Positions 1 through 6,156 of a DNA stretch of 6,972 bases are shown here, in pieces (positions within the stretch are counted from its first letter, which is position 1; every line of letters starts with the position of its first letter). This stretch comes from an uncultured Eubacterium sp. Its GTDB lineage: Bacteria; Bacillota_A; Clostridia; Lachnospirales; Lachnospiraceae. The DNA is taken from contig CAOKJJ010000229.1 in assembly GCA_948468465.1 (NCBI GenBank), forward strand, positions 1-6,972. Reading direction: 5' to 3'. The position numbers and the translations under genes are program-made. The notes below the pieces were generated by a model. That model worked only from the letters and a program-made list of their open reading frames with translations, searched no databases and was not told where the DNA came from.

Positions 1-228
1 CATTCTGCTCAGTAAATCAGGGGCGCAGCCCAGCGTCGCTTTTAGCCACTGGCTGCAAGCCAGGGGCGGATTACGCGACGCGACCGGACGGGGCCGCTAT
101 GTTCATGCAGAATGCCTAGAACTTCTTAACATTCTGGAGTAGGAGCCGCAAGCCAGGCCAGTTCTCCCTCACCCGGCGTCCGCATAGCCAAAAAAAAAAC
201 GCTCATCATTATACTGGAGGAAGAATTA
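1..228. other. GC-rich, hairpin-rich region upstream of recU; no convincing gene
   Basis: This stretch is visibly richer in G+C than the genes that follow. It contains several inverted repeats: CATTCTG at 130-136 pairs with CAGAATG at 108-114, with an inner AGAA/TTCT pairing; GCGTCGC at 33-39 pairs with GCGACGC at 75-81; AGCC-ACT-GGCT lies at 44-54 and TGGCT-GCA-AGCCA at 50-62. A direct repeat GCtGCAAGCCAGG / GCcGCAAGCCAGG lies at 52-64 and 145-157. Frame 2 is open from the window edge to a TAG at 140-142 (46 codons) and could be the tail of an upstream gene, but I recognise no family. An A10 run lies at 190-199. It may be a dispersed structured repeat, a structured RNA or decayed coding sequence; I cannot choose between these. 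Confidence 0.4.
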
Positions 229-762
229 ATGTCTACATGGAATTCACGCGGCCTGCGCGGTTCCACACTGGAAGAATACATCAACAGAACAAATGAAAAA
301 TATCTGGAGCACGGACTTGCATTAATACAAAAAATACCGACACCGATTACGCCGATCAAAATTGACAAGGAAACCCGCCACATTACGCTTGCCTATTTTG
401 AACAGAAAAGTACGGTTGACTATATTGGCGCTGTCCAGGGAATCCCGATTTGCTTTGACGCAAAAGAGTGTCATACAGATACCTTTCCGCTTCAGAATAT
501 TCATGAACACCAGGTCGTTTTTATGCAAAATTTTGAAAAGCAAGGCGGTGTTGCTTTTTTTCTGATTCTATATTCCGCAAGAGATGAGTTTTATTACCTG
601 CGCTTTGCCAAATTGCTGGAATTTTGGCAGCGAATGCGGGATGGCGGCAGAAAAAGCTTTCGTTATGAAGAATTAGAACAGGATTTTATATTTAAATCGT
701 CCGGAGGGATACTTGTGCCTTATCTGGATGAAATTCAAAAAGATTTATGGCTGAGAGATTGA
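229..762 (+). CDS. recU: Holliday junction resolvase RecU
   Basis: RecU cleaves four-way DNA junctions during recombination and chromosome segregation in Firmicutes, where it takes the place of RuvC. The 177-residue product has the family pattern throughout: an N-terminal segment with LEEYINRTNEKYLEHGLALI (about 14-33) and KIPTP (35-39), then the nuclease core T62-x-D64, D77-x-K79, and a C-terminal half with FPLQNIHEHQ. The spacing of D64, D77 and K79 matches the catalytic Asp, Glu and Lys of Bacillus RecU, but the Glu is replaced by Asp. It is somewhat shorter than the roughly 200 residues of Bacillus RecU, mainly at the N-terminus. The ATG at 229 is preceded by GGAGGAAG at 216-223, an ideal distance. 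No promoter fits just upstream: a TATACT at 210-215 would place the transcript start inside the ribosome binding site. Transcription probably enters from before the window. recU often neighbours a penicillin-binding protein gene; here it precedes a his operon. Confidence 0.95.
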   Translation: MSTWNSRGLRGSTLEEYINRTNEKYLEHGLALIQKIPTPITPIKIDKETRHITLAYFEQKSTVDYIGAVQGIPICFDAKECHTDTFPLQNIHEHQVVFMQNFEKQGGVAFFLILYSARDEFYYLRFAKLLEFWQRMRDGGRKSFRYEELEQDFIFKSSGGILVPYLDEIQKDLWLRD

Positions 763-787
763 CAAATCAGTTTGATTCTTTTATAAT
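759..787 (+). promoter_or_regulatory. Strong sigma-A promoter of the his operon (P1)
   Basis: TTGACA at 759-764 and TATAAT at 782-787 are both perfect consensus hexamers with an optimal 17-bp spacer, so transcription should start near 793-795. The -35 box overlaps the recU stop codon (TGA at 760-762), so the his transcription unit begins exactly where recU ends. A short AT-rich dyad (AATCA-GTT-TGATT, 765-777) lies in the spacer. The assignment to the his operon rests on position: the next open frame on this strand is hisZ, about 230 nt downstream. Confidence 0.8.
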
Positions 788-799
788 AGATACAATTTT

Positions 800-825
800 G
801 CTTTTTTGCGTTAACGTACTAAAGC
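800..825 (+). promoter_or_regulatory. 26-bp dyad, candidate operator just downstream of P1
   Basis: The segment is symmetric about position 812.5. The core CGTTAACG (809-816) is a perfect palindrome, and the ends GCTTT (800-804) and AAAGC (821-825) are complementary and concentric with it; ten of thirteen half-site positions pair. It sits at about +7 to +32 relative to the predicted P1 start. There is no loop, so a DNA operator is more likely than an RNA hairpin. A repressor at this position would block P1. TrpR-like HisR/YerC regulators are one candidate family in Firmicutes, but that link is inference. Confidence 0.42.
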
Positions 826-882
826 AATAATTGGCACAGAAATACAATTGGTCAGATATAAGAATTATTTCAAAAAAATGAC

Positions 883-911
883 TATACAAATACAAAGAAA
901 AACCGTATACT
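883..911 (+). promoter_or_regulatory. Possible second his promoter (P2)
   Basis: TATACA at 883-888 (4 of 6 matches to TTGACA) is followed after 17 bp by TATACT at 906-911 (5 of 6 matches to TATAAT), predicting a start near 917. If real, it would produce a shorter leader of about 108 nt that skips the dyad at 800-825. It is much weaker than P1 and may be chance in an AT-rich leader. Confidence 0.3.
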
Positions 912-960
912 AAAAGGTAGACTGCTTTGGTTTGTGGCGCTTAACAATAAGGAAAAGGGG

Positions 961-992
961 CTGCCCTGTATGGCAGAAGTCTGTACAGGCAG
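961..992 (+). promoter_or_regulatory. Alternative hairpins in the his leader
   Basis: CTGCC (961-965) can pair with GGCAG (972-976) across a 6-nt loop. Alternatively CTGCCCTGTA (961-970) can pair with TACAGGCAG (984-992), leaving one bulged C. The two folds share the same 5' strand and exclude one another. CTGTACAG (981-988) is itself a palindrome. No U-run follows, so this is not an ordinary terminator; any role would be at translation or RNA stability. The hisZ ribosome binding site at 1012-1017 lies outside both folds. Confidence 0.3.
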
Positions 993-1020
993 TGCAAATA
1001 TAATGAAAAGCAAGGAGTAG
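970..1020 (+). CDS. Possible 16-codon upstream ORF in the his leader
   Basis: An ATG at 970 opens a 16-codon frame (MAEVCTGSANIMKSKE) ending in TAG at 1018-1020, four bases before the hisZ ATG. AAGGGG at 955-960 is a plausible ribosome binding site, and its start codon lies within the alternative hairpins at 961-992. The last codons contain the hisZ ribosome binding site, so ribosomes translating it would end beside the hisZ start, allowing translational coupling. It has no histidine codon, so it is not a classical his attenuator peptide. Frames this short arise by chance often. Confidence 0.2.
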   Translation: MAEVCTGSANIMKSKE

Positions 1021-1024
1021 GCAA

Positions 1025-2233
1025 ATGAAACAGCATCTGCTGCATACCCCGGAAGGTGTCAGGGACATCTATCAGGGGGAATGCGAGAAAAAACTTTATT
1101 TGGAAGATAAATTGTATAAAATTTTAAAGACTTATGGATATCAGCCGATTCAAACGCCGTCTTTTGAATATTTTGATATATTTGGAAAAGAAATCGGAAC
1201 TACAAAGTCCAAAGACTTGTATAAGTTTTTTGACCGTGAGGGTAATACGCTTGTGCTGCGTCCGGATATTACGCCGTCGATCGCCCGTGTTGCGGCAAAT
1301 TATTTTAAAGAAGATCCGATGCCGATTCGTTTTTGCTATAAGGGCAATACATTTATCAATACAGGAAGCCTGCAGGGCCGGCTGAAAGAAAATACGCAGC
1401 TTGGGGCTGAACTGATTGGTGATGATACACCGGATGCCGATGCGGAAATTTTGTCTATGGTGGTGGAATGCCTTTTGAATGCCGGGTTAAAGGAGTTTCA
1501 GCTAAGTGTCGGACATGTCGGTATTTTGCAGGGGATGATGGAAGCCGCGGGCTTTGAGGAAGAGGAAGAGGATATTGTGCGTGATCTTATGACGAACAAT
1601 AACTTTTTCGGAGTGGAGAGCTTTATTGAAACAAGACATTTAGATGATGGATTAAAACGGTTGTTTTCGGTGATTGGAAAGCTTTATCAGTCTGCCGAGG
1701 AATTTCAGGCAGCTAAGGCAGCGGCAAAAGGTTATCCGAAGATTCAGGCGGCGATGGAACATCTGGAAAAGCTGCAGTCATTGGCGCTGCTTTATGGGAT
1801 TGATAAATACATCAGCTTTGAGCTTGGCGTGGTCAGCAGCTATAAATATTATTCCGGTATGATTTTTCATGGCTATACGTATGGAAGCGGAGAGCCGATC
1901 GTAAAAGGAGGCCGGTATGACCGCCTGTTAAAACGGTTTGGCAAGGATGCGCCTGCGATTGGGTTTGTTATCGTAACAGACCAGCTGATGGCTGCGCTGT
2001 CCAGACAAAACATAGAAACGCCCGCAGAGCATCCGGGCCAGCTTGTGGTGTACGATGAAGCGCACCGGGAAGACGCGGTCATCTATGCGCGCAGACAGCG
2101 GGCAGCCGGATGCAGCGTTGAGCTGTTATTAAAATCACCGGACAGGACAAGAGCGGATTATGAAGCGTATGCGGGCCGCAGACAGATTGCAAGGCTTAAG
2201 TTTATGACGGACAGCGCTGCAGGTAAACAGTAA
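1025..2233 (+). CDS. hisZ: ATP phosphoribosyltransferase regulatory subunit HisZ
   Basis: HisZ is a catalytically inert paralogue of histidyl-tRNA synthetase that assembles with short-form HisG in the cytoplasm; the complex makes phosphoribosyl-ATP and is feedback-inhibited by histidine. The 402-residue product opens with TPEGVRDI (8-15) and carries class II synthetase-type landmarks: LRPDITPSIAR (78-88), QLGAELIG (125-132), YYSGMIFHGY (275-284) and GGRYDRLLKRFG (295-306). Where true HisRS has the RGLDYY-type histidine-binding motif, this protein has VVSSYKYYSG and lacks the essential arginine, which separates HisZ from HisRS. The C-terminal 80 or so residues are a poorly conserved anticodon-domain-like tail. 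AAGGAG at 1012-1017 supports the ATG. It is the first gene of the operon, 88 bp before hisG, the expected partner; HisG lacking its own regulatory domain makes the HisZ call more secure. Confidence 0.94.
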   Translation: MKQHLLHTPEGVRDIYQGECEKKLYLEDKLYKILKTYGYQPIQTPSFEYFDIFGKEIGTTKSKDLYKFFDREGNTLVLRPDITPSIARVAANYFKEDPMPIRFCYKGNTFINTGSLQGRLKENTQLGAELIGDDTPDADAEILSMVVECLLNAGLKEFQLSVGHVGILQGMMEAAGFEEEEEDIVRDLMTNNNFFGVESFIETRHLDDGLKRLFSVIGKLYQSAEEFQAAKAAAKGYPKIQAAMEHLEKLQSLALLYGIDKYISFELGVVSSYKYYSGMIFHGYTYGSGEPIVKGGRYDRLLKRFGKDAPAIGFVIVTDQLMAALSRQNIETPAEHPGQLVVYDEAHREDAVIYARRQRAAGCSVELLLKSPDRTRADYEAYAGRRQIARLKFMTDSAAGKQ

Positions 2234-2241
2234 CCGGACAG

Positions 2242-2276
2242 CAGTTTTTCAGCGGAGTCTGCATGGACAAAAACTG
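2242..2276 (+). other. Inverted repeat between hisZ and hisG
   Basis: CAGTTTTT (2242-2249) and AAAAACTG (2269-2276) form a perfect 8-bp stem around a 19-nt loop in the 87-bp gap between hisZ and hisG. There is no trailing U-run, so it should not terminate transcription. It could affect processing or relative translation of the two subunits, but nothing in the sequence proves that. Confidence 0.3.
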
Positions 2277-2320
2277 GATGAAACCGGATGGAAGATAGAG
2301 AACAAATGGAGAGCAAAAGG

Positions 2321-2983
2321 ATGGAAGAAAACAGATATTTAACATTTGCCCTTGGAAAAGGCAGGCTTGCCAAAAAGACGCTGGAGCTGTTTGAAAAGAT
2401 TGGCATTACTTGTGAGGAAATGAAAGATAAAGATACAAGAAAACTGATTTTTGTAAATGAACAGGAAAAAATGCGGTTTTTTTTGGCGAAGGGCCCGGAT
2501 GTGCCGACCTATGTGGAATATGGTGCTGCTGATATAGGCATTGTCGGAGAAGATACGATACTGGAGGAAAACCGAAAAATATTTGAAGTGCTGGATCTTG
2601 GATTTGGCAGATGCAGGATGTGTGTCTGCGGCCCGCAAAAGGCAAAGAAGCTGCTGCAGAACCGTGAATGGATCCGGGTAGCGTCCAAATATCCGAAAAT
2701 TGCCAAAGATTATTTTTTTAAGAAAAGACATCAGACCGTAGAGGTCATTAAGTTAAATGGCTCGATTGAGCTTGCGCCGATTGTAGGCTTGTCGGAGGTT
2801 ATTGTGGATATTGTGGAAACAGGATCGACGCTGCGTGAAAACGGACTGGAAGTCTTGGAAGAGGTATGTCCGCTGTCTGCCAGAATGGTTGTCAATCCAG
2901 TCAGCATGAAAATGGAAAATGAACGGATTACTAAATTGCTTGCTCTGTTAAAAGAGGAACTGGGCAAAGGCAGTTTGGAATAA
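2321..2983 (+). CDS. hisG: ATP phosphoribosyltransferase catalytic subunit, short form (HisG)
   Basis: HisG condenses ATP with PRPP, the first committed step of histidine synthesis. With the ATG at 2321 the product is 220 residues, the size of the short form that lacks the C-terminal ACT-like regulatory domain and depends on HisZ. Landmarks are TFALGKGRLAKKTLELFEKIGI (N-terminus), YVEYGAADIGIVGEDT (about 64-79) and the PRPP-binding loop VDIVETGSTLRENGL (162-176). The frame is open from an ATG at 2288, adding 11 residues (MEDREQMESKR) that do not resemble the family. The 2321 start has GGAGAG at 2308-2313 at a good distance and puts the conserved LTFALGKGRL motif near the N-terminus, so I prefer it; an intermediate ATG at 2306 is weaker. 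It lies between hisZ and hisD on the same strand. Confidence 0.95.
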   Translation: MEENRYLTFALGKGRLAKKTLELFEKIGITCEEMKDKDTRKLIFVNEQEKMRFFLAKGPDVPTYVEYGAADIGIVGEDTILEENRKIFEVLDLGFGRCRMCVCGPQKAKKLLQNREWIRVASKYPKIAKDYFFKKRHQTVEVIKLNGSIELAPIVGLSEVIVDIVETGSTLRENGLEVLEEVCPLSARMVVNPVSMKMENERITKLLALLKEELGKGSLE

Positions 2984-3034
2984 GATAACGATAAAGACAA
3001 TGATAAGACAGAGATAAGACAACGATAAAAACAG
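2984..3034 (+). repeat. Imperfect GATAA tandem repeat between hisG and hisD
   Basis: Right after the hisG stop there are five consecutive units beginning with GATAA: GATAAC (2984), GATAAAGACAAT (2990), GATAAGACAGA (3002), GATAAGACAAC (3013) and GATAAAAACAG (3024). The period is 11-12 bp after the first truncated unit. The array ends within the hisD ribosome binding site. It looks like slippage-prone intercistronic spacer; no protein-binding role is evident. Confidence 0.55.
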
Positions 3035-3047
3035 GGAGTGAACCACA

Positions 3048-4340
3048 TTGAGAATTGTAAAACTCACAGACGAAACAACGAAAAATTTACTGGAGGAGCT
3101 TTTAAAAAGAAGCCCGAACAGCTACGGCGCATACGAAAGCCGTGTCAATGAGATTATTGCGCAGGTCCGCGCAAAGAAAGATGAAGCGCTCTTTGACTAT
3201 ACGAAACGTTTTGACGGTGCGGATATCAATGAGAAAAATATTCTGGTGACAGATCAGGAGATACAAAAAGCTTATGATCTGGTAGAACCATCTTTGCTTA
3301 AGGTCATCCGCAAAGCGCTTGTTAATATCAGAAGCTTTCATGAAAAACAACGGCAACAGTCCTGGTTTACCTCACAGGAAAATGGGATTTTGCTCGGACA
3401 AAAGATTACGCCTTTAAAAACGGTTGGCGTGTATGTACCTGGCGGAAAAGCGGTGTATCCGTCTTCGGTATTGATGAATATTGTTCCTGCCAGGGTTGCA
3501 GGCGTGGAACGGATTATTATGACTACGCCGCCGGATAAAGAAGGAAATATCTGTCCGTCTACGCTTGTGGCGGCCAAAGAAGCGGGAGCGGATGAAATCT
3601 ACAAAGCAGGCGGTGCGCAGGCGGTTGCTGCAATGGCATTCGGCACACAGAGCATTCCGCAGGCGGATAAAATCGTCGGACCTGGAAATATTTATGTTGC
3701 GCTTGCCAAAAAAGCGGTATTTGGTTATGTCAGCATAGATTCCATTGCCGGGCCGAGCGAGATTTTGGTGCTGGCGGATGAAACAGCCAATCCGGTATAT
3801 GCGGCAGCGGATTTGCTGTCACAGGCGGAGCATGATGAGATGGCTTCCGCGATTTTAATTACGACCTCGATGGAACTGGCGAAACAGGTGTCCGACGAAA
3901 CGGACCGGTTCTTAAAAACGCTTTCCCGCAGTGAAATCATCCAAAAATCATTGGATCAGTACGGATATATTTTAGTGGCGGACAGTATGGATGAGGCAAT
4001 CCGGGCAGCGAATGAAATCGCTTCGGAGCATTTGGAAATACTGACAAAAGATCCGTTTGAGACGATGACAAAAATAAGAAATGCCGGAGCGATCTTTGTA
4101 GGGCCGTACAGCAGTGAACCGTTAGGCGATTATTTTGCGGGGCCGAACCATGTGCTTCCGACCAACGGCACTGCCAGATTTTTTTCCGCATTGAGTGTCG
4201 ACGATTTTATAAAAAAATCCAGCATTATTTCCTATTCAAAAGAAGCGCTTGCTCCGGTCTGGCAGGATATTGTACAATTTGCGGAATCTGAGCAGCTGAC
4301 GGCGCATGCGAATTCTATACGGGTGCGTTTTGAAAAATGA
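3048..4340 (+). CDS. hisD: Histidinol dehydrogenase
   Basis: HisD is a zinc-dependent, NAD-linked homodimeric enzyme that oxidises L-histidinol through histidinal to L-histidine, the last two steps of the pathway. The 430-residue product is full length. It has TVGVYVPGGKAVYPSSVLMN (125-144), the AGGAQAVAAMAFGT block (187-200), KIVGPGNIYV, and SIAGPSEILVLADE. All catalytic and zinc positions known from the E. coli enzyme are present: Q259 and H262 in SQAEH, E327 and H328 in SEHLEI, D361 in PLGDYFAGPNHVLPT, and H420 near the C-terminus. The start is a TTG at 3048; AGGGAG at 3033-3038 lies 9 nt upstream, and the family N-terminus begins right there, so the TTG is well supported. It follows hisG by 64 bp and precedes hisIE by 22 bp, consistent with one transcript. 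Confidence 0.97.
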   Translation: MRIVKLTDETTKNLLEELLKRSPNSYGAYESRVNEIIAQVRAKKDEALFDYTKRFDGADINEKNILVTDQEIQKAYDLVEPSLLKVIRKALVNIRSFHEKQRQQSWFTSQENGILLGQKITPLKTVGVYVPGGKAVYPSSVLMNIVPARVAGVERIIMTTPPDKEGNICPSTLVAAKEAGADEIYKAGGAQAVAAMAFGTQSIPQADKIVGPGNIYVALAKKAVFGYVSIDSIAGPSEILVLADETANPVYAAADLLSQAEHDEMASAILITTSMELAKQVSDETDRFLKTLSRSEIIQKSLDQYGYILVADSMDEAIRAANEIASEHLEILTKDPFETMTKIRNAGAIFVGPYSSEPLGDYFAGPNHVLPTNGTARFFSALSVDDFIKKSSIISYSKEALAPVWQDIVQFAESEQLTAHANSIRVRFEK

Positions 4341-4362
4341 TAAACAGAAAGGTTTGTAGATT

Positions 4363-5643
4363 ATGGAAAAGAAAATATTAGCGGCTACGCTGTATATAAA
4401 AGACGGTGTGCCCGTAAAGGGGCCGGATGATCTGACTTTCGCGGGTGATTTAAATTTTCTTGCAAAAGTATACAATGACGGCGGAATTGACAAAATATTT
4501 GTCTTTGACCTGTCAGACGAAGATAAAGAACATGATAAAAATATACATACGATTCGGGAGCTGAATCGTTTGACGGAAATTCCTACCTGCGGCGGCGGAA
4601 ATGTCAGCCGGCTGGAAGACATTAAAAAGCTGCTGTATGCCGGCTGCAAGCAGGTGCTGATTAACGGCTCCAAACCGTATTGCTTCGCATTGGTAGACGA
4701 GGCGTCTTCTCGGTTTGGACACGAAAAAATACTAGTGTCTGTGAAAAACATTGATTTTGTGTTTAAACATCGGGAAGTCATTGAAGAAAAGATTCATGAA
4801 ATGCTCGTTATGGAACCTAAACTTATAGATTCTGTTGAAAATCTGACAGATACGCAGTATGTTGCGCTTTGTGAGGAAAATGATTTAGCGCATATGCTGA
4901 ATATTTTGCAGCGTGAGCATTCCCGCGGCATTTACGGCCCGTTTTTAAATGATGTGGAAATCAATGCAATGGAATTAAAATCCACACTTTCCGCACACGG
5001 CATTAAAATGGATAATTTTGAACCTGCATTAAAATGGAGTGATTTTAAATTAAATGCCGACGGCATGATACCGGTTATTGCACAGGATTATCTTACCGGC
5101 AAAGTGCTGATGTTAGCATATATGAACGAAGAAGCGTTTAATAAAACGATTACAACCGGGAAAATGACCTATTACAGCAGGAGCCGAAAGGAGCTTTGGA
5201 TGAAAGGCGCCACCTCCGGCAATATCCAGTATGTAAAAGTACTGACCGCGGACTGTGATAAAGACACGATTCTTGCCAAAGTGTCTCAGGTAGGCGTGGC
5301 ATGCCATACGGGGCAGTACAGTTGTTTTCACAATGAGATCGTGCATAAGGAATATATTGAACGCAATCCGCTGAAAGTGTTTGAAGAAGAATACGCAGTC
5401 ATTCAGGACCGCAAAATCAATCCGAAGGAAGGATCGTATACAAATTACCTGTTTGACAAAGGCTTAGATAAGATTTTGAAAAAAGTAGGAGAAGAGGCGA
5501 CGGAGATCGTCATAGCGGCCAAAAACCCGGATGCGGAAGAGATGAAATACGAAGCTGCTGACTTTTTATATCATTTGATGGTACTGATGGTAGAAAAAGG
5601 GCTTACCTGGGAGGATATTACAGGTGAGCTTTCACAAAGGTAG
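4363..5643 (+). CDS. hisIE: HisIE: phosphoribosyl-AMP cyclohydrolase / phosphoribosyl-ATP pyrophosphatase with a degenerate HisF-like N-terminal domain
   Basis: The C-terminal half catalyses steps two and three of histidine synthesis. The HisI domain (about 225-325) keeps the metal-binding residues: D297, C298, D299 and D301 in TADCDKD, and C314 and C321 in ACHTGQYSCF. The HisE domain (about 360-426) keeps the EEATE (377-381) and EAADFLYH (397-404) motifs. Ordinary HisIE proteins are about 200 residues; this one is 426. Residues 1-218 resemble a HisF-type barrel: a KDGVPVKG start, FVFDLSDED, the phosphate loop CGGGNVSRLEDIKKLLYAG (76-94), and a C-terminal helix NAMELKSTLSAHGI (201-214). Compared with HisF of about 250 residues it is shortened in the middle, Y11 stands where HisF has its catalytic D11, and SVKN (126-129) replaces the strand carrying the second Asp. 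The N-domain should therefore be inactive as HisF. AAAGG at 4348-4352 precedes the ATG. It is the last gene of the operon here; no clear terminator follows. Confidence 0.93.
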   Translation: MEKKILAATLYIKDGVPVKGPDDLTFAGDLNFLAKVYNDGGIDKIFVFDLSDEDKEHDKNIHTIRELNRLTEIPTCGGGNVSRLEDIKKLLYAGCKQVLINGSKPYCFALVDEASSRFGHEKILVSVKNIDFVFKHREVIEEKIHEMLVMEPKLIDSVENLTDTQYVALCEENDLAHMLNILQREHSRGIYGPFLNDVEINAMELKSTLSAHGIKMDNFEPALKWSDFKLNADGMIPVIAQDYLTGKVLMLAYMNEEAFNKTITTGKMTYYSRSRKELWMKGATSGNIQYVKVLTADCDKDTILAKVSQVGVACHTGQYSCFHNEIVHKEYIERNPLKVFEEEYAVIQDRKINPKEGSYTNYLFDKGLDKILKKVGEEATEIVIAAKNPDAEEMKYEAADFLYHLMVLMVEKGLTWEDITGELSQR

Positions 5644-5773
5644 GAAGGAAACGGTATGTAAATAACCTGTGTTTTTTGCATACAGCTCCTAAATACTGTT
5701 ATAAAATTGGAATAGCATAGACCTGTCTGCATAAAATATAGAAAATAAAACAAGTTTTGATTTGGAGTTTTAT

Positions 5774-6070
5774 ATGCTTGGAAATGATTATGCGCAAGCG
5801 AGAAAGCAGTATGTAGAAGAAGTGCGGCGTTCTTTTAACCATGTACAGCCGGATGAATATGAGGAAGAGCTGCAGACAGGAACCGCATCTTTTTTTAAGG
5901 TGCGGCTGCTGATTGCAGTCTGCATCTTTGCGGCATTTGTGCTGTGCGACCGGACAGGGAGTCGGTTTTATAATTATACAACGAAAGAAATCGTATCCAT
6001 GTTAAAGCAGGAACGGTTTCAGACGCAGTTAGATGCGATCCGGGAGGCGTGGAATTCGCTTTCTGAGTAA
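5774..6070 (+). CDS. Small single-pass membrane protein of unknown function
   Basis: I do not recognise this gene. The product is 98 residues: a charged, probably helical N-terminal part (1-38, rich in Glu, Arg and Tyr), one hydrophobic segment around LLIAVCIFAAFVLC (45-58) preceded by K42 and R44, then a C-terminal part of about 40 residues. The basic residues before the hydrophobic stretch suggest an N-in, C-out orientation. The ATG at 5774 has GGAG at 5764-5767, six bases of spacer. The frame also opens at a TTG at 5762, but that codon overlaps this ribosome binding site, so 5774 is preferred. The 130-bp gap after hisIE has no obvious terminator; a weak TTGGAA-N17-CATAAA (5707-5735) could be its own promoter. 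It may be read through from the his operon. It ends before a strong terminator at 6093-6139. Confidence 0.68.
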   Translation: MLGNDYAQARKQYVEEVRRSFNHVQPDEYEEELQTGTASFFKVRLLIAVCIFAAFVLCDRTGSRFYNYTTKEIVSMLKQERFQTQLDAIREAWNSLSE

Positions 6071-6092
6071 AGAACTTAAATATGCTTTCAAT

Positions 6093-6139
6093 AAAAAATG
6101 TAAAGCGCCCTGACGATGCAGCGGGCTTTACATTTTTTT
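6093..6139. terminator. Bidirectional rho-independent terminator
   Basis: AAAAAATGTAAAGC (6093-6106) pairs perfectly with GCTTTACATTTTTT (6125-6138), and the pairing can extend by two G-C pairs across a bulged G. On the plus strand the stem runs into T7 (6133-6139), ending the 98-residue gene; on the minus strand the A-run at 6093-6098 becomes the U-tract, ending the convergent small gene at 6157-6342. The position between two converging genes fits this double role. Confidence 0.87.
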
Positions 6140-6156
6140 GCAGGTTACGCAGGTGG

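Noticed and set aside
126..383. Minus-strand open frame overlapping recU
   Set aside because: It overlaps the well-supported recU, has no ribosome binding site, and has no recognisable domain.
763..1024. T-box riboswitch for histidine in the hisZ leader
   Set aside because: The conserved AGGGTGGNACCGCG T-box sequence and a following terminator stem with U-run are absent, although the leader is long enough.
1025..2233. True histidyl-tRNA synthetase instead of HisZ
   Set aside because: The catalytic arginine motif before the YYSG segment is missing, the tail is poorly conserved, and the gene precedes short-form hisG.
2288..2320. Longer HisG starting at 2288
   Set aside because: The extra 11 residues are unlike the family and the ATG at 2321 has a better placed ribosome binding site.
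4236..4781. 181-codon minus-strand open frame across the hisD/hisIE junction
   Set aside because: It is antisense to two conserved enzymes, has low-complexity composition and no family resemblance.
5650..5690. Terminator directly after hisIE
   Set aside because: Only a 5-bp GTATG/CATAC stem with a T-run inside the loop is present; this is not a terminator layout.
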